This document shows positions 34,972-42,565 of a stretch of 64,000 nucleotides of DNA, piece by piece. A program made the translations under genes and the position numbers. Numbering within the stretch: the first letter of the stretch is position 1; every line of letters starts with the position of its first letter. The DNA comes from Mycobacterium sp. IS-3022 (GTDB lineage Bacteria > Actinomycetota > Actinomycetes > Mycobacteriales > Mycobacteriaceae), in assembly GCF_001500065.1 (NCBI RefSeq), contig NZ_LQIN01000004.1, positions 62,001 through 126,000 of the forward strand, written 5' to 3'. The notes beneath the pieces are model-generated. The model was not told the origin of the DNA. It made no database searches and worked only from the letters and a program-made list of their open reading frames with translations.

Positions 34972-35784
34972 TCAGCGCACCACCACGTCGCTCGGCACCC
35001 GTGGCGCGCCCAGCATCTCCCGGTGCGACGGCGGTTTCCGGCCATCCTCGTCGGTGATGCCGAAACGCTGCGCGACTTCAGCAGCGATCACCGTGTGTCC
35101 GGTCAACTCGTCCAACCCCGGATCGCGGTACAGCGCGTCGATCACTCGACCGGTGAACTCGGGCGTTTCTGCGTGTTCTGCCATGGCGGCCAACGCCTCC
35201 GGCTGTCCGTCGAACGCCGCCCGCATCTTCTCCGTCAGCAGGATGCCCATCCAGATCGACACGGTGCGGACCGGCGTACCGCGGAAGTCGACCGCCATAT
35301 CGGCCACCATCTTGTCGATGCCGGCCTTCTGCGCACCGTACGCTGGGCCGTGCATGTAGCAGACCGAACCCGGCGAGGACGTGAACGCGATCAGGCCGCG
35401 CGCACGGCCCACCATCAGCGGAGCGGCGTAGTACGACGCGACATACGCCGAACGCAGCCCGACATCGAGGATGTCGACGAGCTCGAGGTCCTTCTCCCAG
35501 AACGGCTTTGGGTCGGTCAGCCCATCGTGAACTGCCGCGGCGTTGTTGACGAGCAGGTCCAGGCCACCGCACTCGTCGGCCACCCGGGCGAACAGTGCGG
35601 CGGTCGCGGCGTCGTCGCGATGGTCGACCTGTACCGCGACCGAACCGTCGCCGGCATCGGTCACGGTCCGTCCCGTCGCGTACACCCGCCAGCCACACGC
35701 AAGCAATGCCCGGGCGATGCCACGGCCGGCGCCGCGACTGGCGCCCGTCACGACGGCAACCGGCGCGTCGAGGTTTTCGGTCAC
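34972..35784 (-). CDS. Short-chain dehydrogenase/reductase (DHRS1-like)
   Basis: This 270-residue SDR has VVTGASRGAGRGIARALL, VDHRDD, NNAAAVHDG and YGAQKAGIDKMVADMAVD. The GRGIA and the lengthened loop after NNAA resemble the DHRS1 group. It is the last gene of a five-gene minus-strand operon led by the sulfotransferase. The substrate is unknown. Confidence 0.85.
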   Translation of the reverse strand: MTENLDAPVAVVTGASRGAGRGIARALLACGWRVYATGRTVTDAGDGSVAVQVDHRDDAATAALFARVADECGGLDLLVNNAAAVHDGLTDPKPFWEKDLELVDILDVGLRSAYVASYYAAPLMVGRARGLIAFTSSPGSVCYMHGPAYGAQKAGIDKMVADMAVDFRGTPVRTVSIWMGILLTEKMRAAFDGQPEALAAMAEHAETPEFTGRVIDALYRDPGLDELTGHTVIAAEVAQRFGITDEDGRKPPSHREMLGAPRVPSDVVVR

Positions 35785-35806
35785 CAGAAGAGATTACGGT
35801 GCGTCT

Positions 35807-36814
35807 CTAGAAGGTGACCACGACCTTGTCGGTCACCCCGGGCGTCGAGGCAGCTTGTAGCGCCGCTTCGATGTCCTCGAACGAGAATGTGTGGCTGACG
35901 ATCGTCTTGTACTTCTCCCAGTTCGCCACGATGTCGCTTGTCACGTCGAAGATCTCGGTCGGATAGCCCATGGAACCGACGATGGTCAGCTCGTTGCTCA
36001 TGACGTTCATGAGATCGACGCCGACGGGTTCCTTGTGCACGGCGACCACGCCCAGTTTCGCGCCGGTCTTGGCCGCCGCCAGCGCGGTGCCGATGACCGC
36101 GGGAACGCCGGCCGCATCGAGGTAGATGTCGGTGCCCGCCTTGTCCGGCCAGATCGATTCACCGGTGCCGTGCAACGCGAGCAGCCGCTGAGAGACGTCC
36201 TCGTCGGCGGAGTTGATCACTGCGTCGGCGCCGACGGCGAGCGCCTTGTCCAGCCGTGCCGACAGGATATCGACGACGACCACGTGGCTGACCCCCTGCG
36301 ACTTCAATCCGATTGTGGCGCCGAGTCCGATGGGCCCCGCCCCGAACACGACGACCTTGTCGGCGGGCACCGGCGACACCTGATTGAGGGCATGGCGGGC
36401 CACCGCCATCGGCTCGTTGAGGGCGGCCACTTCGAAGGGAATGTGATCGGGAACGACCTCGAGGCTCTTACCGCGCACGGCGTTCTCGACGAGCAGGTAT
36501 TCCGCGAGCGCGCCCGCCGGACCACCGTTGCCGATGACGCCGCCGGGCGCAGCCATCGGATTGACCACGACGTGGTCGCCGACGGAGATCCCTGCGACGC
36601 GGCCTCCGACGTCGACGACCACGCCGGCAGGTTCGTGACCGAGCGGCATGCTGCCCTGACGCGGCGGCAACCCGCCCGCGGTGATGTAGAACAGGTCGGA
36701 ACCGCAGATGCCGCAGGCGCGCATCTCGACAAGCACGTCGTCGGGCCCGGCAACCGGAGTGGGCACCTCGACGACACGTGTTTCGCCGGGTCCTGTGACG
36801 ATTGAAGCCTTCAT
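35807..36814 (-). CDS. Zinc-type alcohol dehydrogenase (MDR) without structural zinc site
   Basis: This 335-residue protein has catalytic ligands in RACGICGSDLFYI and LGHEPAG and an NAD site VVFGAGPIGLGATIGLK. The structural-zinc lobe is replaced by NPMAAPGGVIGNGG, without cysteines, like the ADH at 16171. GGAGG ten bases before ATG 36814 supports the start over the long upstream frame. It lies between two SDR genes in the sulfotransferase operon. Confidence 0.88.
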   Translation of the reverse strand: MKASIVTGPGETRVVEVPTPVAGPDDVLVEMRACGICGSDLFYITAGGLPPRQGSMPLGHEPAGVVVDVGGRVAGISVGDHVVVNPMAAPGGVIGNGGPAGALAEYLLVENAVRGKSLEVVPDHIPFEVAALNEPMAVARHALNQVSPVPADKVVVFGAGPIGLGATIGLKSQGVSHVVVVDILSARLDKALAVGADAVINSADEDVSQRLLALHGTGESIWPDKAGTDIYLDAAGVPAVIGTALAAAKTGAKLGVVAVHKEPVGVDLMNVMSNELTIVGSMGYPTEIFDVTSDIVANWEKYKTIVSHTFSFEDIEAALQAASTPGVTDKVVVTF

Positions 36815-36828
36815 GGTGCAGCCGCCTC

Positions 36829-37575
36829 CTATACCACGCTGTAGCCGCCGTCGATCACTATCGCCGAACCGGTGCAGTACGAAGCGCTTTCGCTGCACAG
36901 GAACAGGATCGGGCCGGCGATCTCGGCCGGCTCTGCGAACCTGCCGAACGGAATATGGTCGAGTTGTTGTTGTTTGACTTCGGGGACGTAATCCATTGCT
37001 GCCGTCATCCGGGTGGCGACGACGCCGGGCACGACCGCGTTGACGCGGATGCCGTCGCCCGCCCATCGCACCGCCAGGTTGCGCGTCAGGGAGAGCACGC
37101 CAGCCTTCGCCGAACCGTATCCGGGCACGACGGGCACCGCCCGGATGGCGGCCATCGATGCGAGCATCACGACACTCGCCCCGCCGACGGCCCCGGACTT
37201 CTTCAGTGCATCGTGCAACGCGGTGGTCAGCCGGAACGGAGCCAGCAGGTTCAGTTCGACCGACGCCGCGTACCCGTCAACGGTCGCTTCGTCCAGACCG
37301 CCGGGGAAGTTGCCGCCCGCGTTGTTGATCAGGATGTCCAACTCGGCGATCGATGCGGCGAATGCTCCGATGCCCTCGGTATCGGTCAGCGAAAGCTGCC
37401 GATATGACATGCCGGAGAGGTCGACGTCGTAGTCCCGGGGCCCCTGCCTCGTACCTGTGACCGTCACCTTCGCGCCACTGTCTCGCAGCAACGTCGCGGT
37501 GGCATGACCGATTCCGCTTGTGCCGCCGGTGACCAGTGCGACGCTTCCGGTGAAGTCGAAACGCAGCCCGTTCAT
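36829..37575 (-). CDS. Short-chain dehydrogenase/reductase (FabG-like)
   Basis: This 248-residue classical SDR has LVTGGTSGIGHATATLL, INNAGGNFPGG, LASMAAIRAV, YGSAKAGVLSLTRNLA and a C-terminus ending VIDGGYSVV. It overlaps the upstream MBL gene by four bases (ATGA). The substrate is not evident. Confidence 0.9.
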   Translation of the reverse strand: MNGLRFDFTGSVALVTGGTSGIGHATATLLRDSGAKVTVTGTRQGPRDYDVDLSGMSYRQLSLTDTEGIGAFAASIAELDILINNAGGNFPGGLDEATVDGYAASVELNLLAPFRLTTALHDALKKSGAVGGASVVMLASMAAIRAVPVVPGYGSAKAGVLSLTRNLAVRWAGDGIRVNAVVPGVVATRMTAAMDYVPEVKQQQLDHIPFGRFAEPAEIAGPILFLCSESASYCTGSAIVIDGGYSVV

Positions 37576-38825
37576 GCGGACAGCTCGGCGATCTGCTTGC
37601 GCAGCCAGGCGGCCTCCCAGAAGTTGGTACTCGCTTTCAGCAGCCGTTCGTGGGCGATGACCAACACCTGTTTTGCCTCCGCGTTGTCTGGCTGGGCCTG
37701 GGTGACGATCTCGGCGAGACGGATAGCCCGTAGCGGGTCATCGGCCGTGAGCAACGCCTGGGCCCGCCGCACCATCGCCTCCGCGCCTGCCAGCTCGACA
37801 AGGTCCGACGAGATCGTCTCCGGCCCACAGGGATACAACTCGGTGGTGGAGCGGTGATGGAACCAACCGGCGTAGTTCTCCCACACGGCGCGCACATTCC
37901 AGCGCACCATTCCGTAGCCCTCGCCCACGTCCAAGTCCGGCGGCAAGGTGATCTCCCGCATCAGCGTGTGGACATCCTTGCCGGCGTTCATTCCCGCGAC
38001 GGTCTGGTCGTGGATGTAGGCCACCGCGTCCCGCAGTCTGGTCAGTTCAGCGCGGATCCGCTCGCGGCCGTTGATGGGTCCGAAGTGGCCGGTGAGGAGT
38101 ACCTCGGCGTCGAAGTCGCGAACCTTCTCGATCGACTCGATGACGGTCGACGCGTCGCGATAGCGGTCACCGCGCATCGTCACGAGATTCGGAATATGGC
38201 CGAACAGCGCGCCGAAGACGTTACCGCACAGGCACACTCCCTCCTCGGGTAACCAGATCACGAGGCTGTCGGTCGTCTCCCCGCCCGGCGTGGCGTACAG
38301 CTCGAGGTCGCGCTCGCCGAGGGAGAGTTGGAGCTCGTCATCGACGACGATCGTGGGAGCGGGAACGCTCTGCGGGGCCGGTGCGGCTCCGGTGCGTGCC
38401 GTGGCGTTGGCGACCGCGGACGCGACGGTGTCGGCGAACGCGAAAGCGGAGTTCGCCACCCGGAAGGGCGCCAACAGCTCGTTGTCACGGCGCCACGTCT
38501 CCCAGTTCGCCTGGGCGACAACATCGGCGCCACCCTCGGCGAAGACATCCGTACCGCCGACATGGTCGTAGTGCCCCTGGGTGAGGATGACGTACCGAAT
38601 CGGCGAATCGTCGACCGCGTCGTAGTTCGCACGGTGGACCGGACCCTCGAATCCCATCCCGGTGTTGACGACGATGCGGCCGTCGGTTGTCGTCAGCAGG
38701 TAGGAGTTGGACAGGCCGGGCGACATCCACACGCCCGCAGAGACCTGCTCCGCGGCAGGGGCGTTGGCCCCCGCGATCGCATCGGCGCCGGGACGGGTGC
38801 GGTAGATCGGTTCGTAGCCGGTCAC
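37572..38825 (-). CDS. Alkylsulfatase-like MBL-fold hydrolase
   Basis: This 417-residue protein has the metallo-beta-lactamase fold at the N-terminus and, near the C-terminus, the alkylsulfatase dimerisation pattern (GMVRWNVRAVWENYAGWFHHRSTTELYP). Downstream pieces of the metal site are YATPGGETTDS and TGHFGP. The metal motif is LTQGHYDH (residues 81-88), so the first histidine of HxHxDH is Gln83, which may change metal content. SDS-hydrolase relatives cleave alkyl sulfates. The gene overlaps the sulfotransferase gene by four bases, so opposite sulfate-ester reactions are encoded side by side. Confidence 0.82.
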   Translation of the reverse strand: MTGYEPIYRTRPGADAIAGANAPAAEQVSAGVWMSPGLSNSYLLTTTDGRIVVNTGMGFEGPVHRANYDAVDDSPIRYVILTQGHYDHVGGTDVFAEGGADVVAQANWETWRRDNELLAPFRVANSAFAFADTVASAVANATARTGAAPAPQSVPAPTIVVDDELQLSLGERDLELYATPGGETTDSLVIWLPEEGVCLCGNVFGALFGHIPNLVTMRGDRYRDASTVIESIEKVRDFDAEVLLTGHFGPINGRERIRAELTRLRDAVAYIHDQTVAGMNAGKDVHTLMREITLPPDLDVGEGYGMVRWNVRAVWENYAGWFHHRSTTELYPCGPETISSDLVELAGAEAMVRRAQALLTADDPLRAIRLAEIVTQAQPDNAEAKQVLVIAHERLLKASTNFWEAAWLRKQIAELSA

Positions 38826-40078
38826 GCCTCCTCCTTCACATCGAACCGCTCGAAGTAGAAGTCGAAGCGGGAACGGATTTCGTCAGGCGAGCGGTCGAAG
38901 TCTCGTCTCAGGTCATAGCGCATGCGGCCATGCTTGCCGCGCGGATTGTCGTCGAGATAGTTCTGCAGCGATGCCTTGGTCTCGGCGGGCAGGCCCTCGC
39001 CGTTGAGGTCGTACAGGCGCTCCAGGATGCTCATTTCGTTGCCGTTGAGTTCGTGGAACCGGATGTCGACGCTGCGGTCGGGCCCGATGACTTCGCGGTC
39101 GCGCACGCACGCACGGAGTAGCCGCTCGATACGGTCGACCCAGTAGTCGACCAGGCCGCCCGGATCGATAGCCGTGCGGCGCAGGCGGTCGCCGTAGGCC
39201 AGCATCGTCACCGCCGACTGGATGACGGCCACCGGATCGCGGTGGGTGAACGCGACCGTCGCATCGGGGAAGGTGCGGATCAGCGGCCCGAGCTGTTCGG
39301 CGTGCTGCGGCGATTTGAGAACCCACCGGCGCGGGCCACGCAGGAACGTCAGCGCCTTGAGCACCGTACGCAGAAACGAATAATGCTCGTCCTGGTCCAG
39401 CCCGTAGTAGTAGTAGTCGCGCCAGCGCGGCACCCGAGCGTGCCATTCCAGCACATAGCTCGCGAAATCGAGATCCAGGAGTTCGATCTCCTCCTCGATG
39501 GCTTCGGGAAAGCGGTCGTGCATCGCTTCCATCAGCGGTGTCATGGCTTTCGACGTCTCGTACTCGGCCGCGCAACGGGCGTACCGGGGATCGATCCCGT
39601 TGACGTCGGGCCCCTCGCCGCGCAGGGGAAAGGGCTCCTGGCTTTCCCAGTACGGCAACGCGCGACGCCGCGAGTCAGCGGCGATCAGGTTGACCAGGTG
39701 GGTGGTGCCCGACCGCGGTAGCCCGACGACGATGATCGGCCGCTCTAGTTGGATTTCGCGGATCTCTGGGTAGCGGCTCAGCAGGTCGACCAGTAGCAGG
39801 CGGGCGCTCAACAACCGCACGATCCGGTTTCGCAGGATCAGCCGGTTGAGGTTGGTGTTGCCTGCGTCGGAATCGATGGCCGCTGCGTACATGTCGAGCC
39901 GCGACCGGAATCCAGCCGGCCCGAAATCACTCAAGCCGGTGCGCTCGACCGCTTCACCGATGAGGGCGCCGGGATCGAGGTCGACGCGTAAGCCGGCGAC
40001 ATGGTCGAGAACCTGCCGCTGGGTGGCGTTGAGACGAGGTGAGACGAGGTCATCGATGACCACATCGGTACCCGGCAT
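38822..40078 (-). CDS. Sulfotransferase family protein
   Basis: This 418-residue enzyme has the 5'-phosphosulfate loop VGLPRSGTTH (residues 118-127), VLKSPQHAEQL and the 3'-phosphate motif region FTHRDPVAVIQS, as in the PAPS-dependent Sulfotransferase_3 family common in mycobacteria. It would transfer sulfate to a hydroxyl of a lipid or steroid. It leads a five-gene operon and diverges from an IclR gene 57 bases away, with a palindrome between. Confidence 0.88.
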   Translation of the reverse strand: MPGTDVVIDDLVSPRLNATQRQVLDHVAGLRVDLDPGALIGEAVERTGLSDFGPAGFRSRLDMYAAAIDSDAGNTNLNRLILRNRIVRLLSARLLLVDLLSRYPEIREIQLERPIIVVGLPRSGTTHLVNLIAADSRRRALPYWESQEPFPLRGEGPDVNGIDPRYARCAAEYETSKAMTPLMEAMHDRFPEAIEEEIELLDLDFASYVLEWHARVPRWRDYYYYGLDQDEHYSFLRTVLKALTFLRGPRRWVLKSPQHAEQLGPLIRTFPDATVAFTHRDPVAVIQSAVTMLAYGDRLRRTAIDPGGLVDYWVDRIERLLRACVRDREVIGPDRSVDIRFHELNGNEMSILERLYDLNGEGLPAETKASLQNYLDDNPRGKHGRMRYDLRRDFDRSPDEIRSRFDFYFERFDVKEEA

Positions 40079-40107
40079 GTGTGTCTCCCGACCTGAATTC
40101 GTAGGTG

Positions 40108-40119
40108 ACGAATATTCGT
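40108..40119. promoter_or_regulatory. Palindromic operator between sulfotransferase and IclR genes
   Basis: ACGAATATTCGT is a perfect 12-base palindrome, AT-rich against its surroundings, 16 bases before the IclR start and 29 bases from the sulfotransferase start. TTCGT/ACGAA also flank it. Probable IclR operator. Confidence 0.6.
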
Positions 40120-40135
40120 TGTATCGTCCGAGAAT

Positions 40136-41152
40136 ATGACGCCAAAGCTAGGCGGGTCCGGATCGCACGGTCAAGACCCTTCGCCGCCGACCAGCCGGGT
40201 GATCGGCGTGGTGGAGTTGCTGGCCGAGCGCGGCGGCTCCGGCTTGTCGCTCGCCGATATCTGCCGTGACCTGCGGATCAGCCGGTCGACCTGTCACGCG
40301 ATCTTGCTCACGCTATGTGCCAGGAGATGGGCGTTACGTGACCCGCTGAGCGGGACGTACTCGGTGGGACCCGCCGTCGCGGCGCTGTCCCGGCTGCCCG
40401 CATCACTGCCGCAGACGCTGCGCGAACCGCTGCACCGCCTGTGTGTGTCGATCGACATGCCGGTCTGCATATCCGAGGTCGACGCCGAATCGATCGTCGT
40501 CGTCGATTCGGTCGCTTCCGGCGGTGCGCGCCCCTTCGTGGCATCCGGGCTACGACTGCCTTTCGTCGCTCCGTTCGGGCGAGAGTTCGTGGCGTGGGCG
40601 CCCGACGACGAACGCACAGCGTGGGTGGACCGCGCGGGTCCCGTCAACGATATGTTCCGCGCCCGAATTTCGAAGGTACTCAAAGAGATCCGTCGACGAG
40701 GCTACGGCATCGAGCGACTCAGCGATCCCCTGCTGCGGGTGTACACCGCGATGCAGGCGCTGGACACGGGAAGCGCGTCACCCGACCCTGTTTCGACGCG
40801 GCTGGCGGGTGCGGTCGCCGATCTGACGGTCGTCGACTTCCTCTCCGACGAACTCGACGACGCGGCTCAATGCCCGCTGGCGACGATCTCGGCCCCCATT
40901 TTCGACGCGAGCGGCACCATCGTCATGTCCGTGTCAGCCCAGCCGTACCAACCCCTATGCCCTGAAGCGGTCCGCGACATCGGCGCGCAGGTCCTTGCCT
41001 TCGCGGAGGCTGTCCGACCGCTGGTTTCGCAGCACGTCGCCGGCGCACCTCAGTCGACGACCTCATCGACGATCGGGACTGAGCCGCGCCGCGCCGCATC
41101 CTCGATCGATTCGCGTAGCGCCGCGCAGACGAGGACCAGGCCACGGCCGTGA
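40136..41152 (+). CDS. IclR-family transcriptional regulator
   Basis: This 338-residue protein has an N-terminal helix-turn-helix (VELLAERGGSGLSLADICRDLRISRSTCHAILLTL) and a divergent IclR effector domain (GTYSVGPAVAALSRLPAS, CISEVDAESIVVVDS, FGREFVAWAP, ISAPIFDASGTIVMSVSA). The length is above the usual 250-280 because of a low-complexity tail that overlaps the end of a convergent gene by 103 bases. It probably controls the divergent sulfotransferase operon. Confidence 0.88.
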   Translation: MTPKLGGSGSHGQDPSPPTSRVIGVVELLAERGGSGLSLADICRDLRISRSTCHAILLTLCARRWALRDPLSGTYSVGPAVAALSRLPASLPQTLREPLHRLCVSIDMPVCISEVDAESIVVVDSVASGGARPFVASGLRLPFVAPFGREFVAWAPDDERTAWVDRAGPVNDMFRARISKVLKEIRRRGYGIERLSDPLLRVYTAMQALDTGSASPDPVSTRLAGAVADLTVVDFLSDELDDAAQCPLATISAPIFDASGTIVMSVSAQPYQPLCPEAVRDIGAQVLAFAEAVRPLVSQHVAGAPQSTTSSTIGTEPRRAASSIDSRSAAQTRTRPRP

Positions 41153-41328
41153 TACTTGAGCGCCTCGGCCGCGCGCAACTCTTGGCAGCTGGCCATCGCC
41201 TCGGCGTCCCATTGCACGCTGGTCTGCGCCCAGCTGCTCTTGCGGACCAGAACGCGGGCACCGCAGTTGCCGCAGTCGACAGGAACCAGCGGTGAGTCCT
41301 GCAGACGGTTGTCGGTGCGAATACCCAT
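41050..41328 (-). CDS. Small cysteine-containing protein downstream of kshA
   Basis: This 92-residue protein has VDCGNCGARV (Cys19, Cys22), Cys48 (MASCQEL) and Cys68 (LVLVC), a possible zinc ribbon or iron-sulfur site. RKSSWAQTSVQWDAEAM is a distinctive middle. Similar small proteins are found beside Rieske oxygenase genes in actinobacteria, sometimes labelled ferredoxin; the spacing does not match a known ferredoxin. It follows kshA by seven bases and overlaps the convergent IclR gene at the 3' end. Confidence 0.65.
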   Translation of the reverse strand: MGIRTDNRLQDSPLVPVDCGNCGARVLVRKSSWAQTSVQWDAEAMASCQELRAAEALKYHGRGLVLVCAALRESIEDAARRGSVPIVDEVVD

Positions 41329-41335
41329 GGTGCTC

Positions 41336-42466
41336 TTACCCGTTGGCCGCCCGTGCGATATTCGACTCAACTTCCTGCTGCCAAGCTTCGCGAGGCCGCG
41401 TGACGTCGATCTCGTATTCGAAGCGGTCGACCATGTCCGGCGCCACGTCGGCGACGTCGACGTAGAACTGCTCGTACCACCGGCGCAGCTGATACACCGG
41501 CCCGTCCTCCTCGCACAGCAGCGGATTGTCGATGCGGGCCTTGTTCTTCCAGATCTGCACGTCCTGCTCGAAGCCGACCTTGACCCAGTCGCCGAGCGCG
41601 ATCGCAGCCTGCATCGCCGCATCCTCGGGAAGGTTTGCCGACTTCTTGACGATGATGCCGTACTGCAGCACAAAGGAATTGGCATCGATGGGATAGTGGC
41701 AGTTGATCAGAATCGTGTTCTGATCGTCGTTTTCGAAGTGGTACGTCAGGTCGTCGATCATGAACGAAGGGCCGTAGTAGGAGGCCACCGAGGTCGTGCC
41801 GAGCAATCGCGGCTGACCCTCCGGATCCGGAATGTCGCCACGGGAGCCGCTGTTCATGTACTGCGTCGCGAGATGCCCTTCGAAGATGTTCTTGAAGTGC
41901 GTCGGCATCGAGCCGTGGATATAGAAAAAATGGGCCATGTCGACGACGTTGTCGATGATCTCTCGACAGTTCGTGTTGACCACGGTCGTGTACCAGTGCC
42001 ACTCGGTCCACTCGTTGCTCGTGGCAGCCTCGATCCGCGGAACGGTCACGTCATCGGGCGGCGGGTTGCCCTCGGGATCGTTCCACACGAACAACATCCC
42101 GTCCTGCTCGAGCGTCGTCCACGTCGCGGTGCGTGCCAGGCGCGGTGTGCGCTTGCTGTAGGGAACCCGCTTGCACCGGCCGTCACCGCCCCACCGCCAG
42201 TCATGGAAGGGACACGCGATCTCGTCGCCCTTCACCGTGCCCTGGCTGAGGTCGCCGCCCATGTGCCGGCAGTAGGCGTCGAGGACGTTGATCTTCCCGT
42301 CGCCGCTGCGAAACACCACCAACTTCTGGCCAAACGCGCTCACCGAATGCGGTTGACCGTCACCGAAATCACGGATCAGCCCAAGACAATGCCAGCCCCG
42401 GGCGAACCGGGTCGGCGCCGAGCCGGCTTCGATCTGTCGGACCTCGACATCGGACTCTAACGTCAT
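41336..42466 (-). CDS. kshA: Rieske oxygenase, 3-ketosteroid 9alpha-hydroxylase component KshA-like
   Basis: This 376-residue oxygenase has the Rieske cluster ligands Cys66/His68 (CRHMGGDLSQG) and Cys85/His88 (ACPFHDWRWGG). The non-heme iron histidines His179 and His184 lie in DNVVDMAHFFYIHG. The segment KNIFEGHLATQY, NCHYPIDANSFVLQ and LRRWYEQFYVDVADV match M. tuberculosis KshA closely. KshA hydroxylates C9 of 3-ketosteroids; with Delta1-dehydrogenation this opens ring B. I chose ATG 42466, the usual KshA N-terminus. It diverges from a KstD-like gene. No KshB reductase is in the window. Confidence 0.9.
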   Translation of the reverse strand: MTLESDVEVRQIEAGSAPTRFARGWHCLGLIRDFGDGQPHSVSAFGQKLVVFRSGDGKINVLDAYCRHMGGDLSQGTVKGDEIACPFHDWRWGGDGRCKRVPYSKRTPRLARTATWTTLEQDGMLFVWNDPEGNPPPDDVTVPRIEAATSNEWTEWHWYTTVVNTNCREIIDNVVDMAHFFYIHGSMPTHFKNIFEGHLATQYMNSGSRGDIPDPEGQPRLLGTTSVASYYGPSFMIDDLTYHFENDDQNTILINCHYPIDANSFVLQYGIIVKKSANLPEDAAMQAAIALGDWVKVGFEQDVQIWKNKARIDNPLLCEEDGPVYQLRRWYEQFYVDVADVAPDMVDRFEYEIDVTRPREAWQQEVESNIARAANG

Positions 42467-42510
42467 TGGACCTTTGTACTCCCGCACGCAGCGGCGCAAC
42501 ACAGATCGTT

Positions 42511-42532
42511 CCGCTCATCAGGACATCTGATG
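42511..42532. promoter_or_regulatory. Recurring motif and inverted repeat between kshA and kstD-like genes
   Basis: CCGCTCATCAGGACATC lies 45 bases from the kshA start and about 40 bases before the kstD-like start. CATCAG and CTGATG (42516-42532) form perfect arms around GACAT. Confidence 0.5.
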
Positions 42533-42565
42533 CCATCGGGCGCCGAGACGGCCTAGCGTCAGGCC

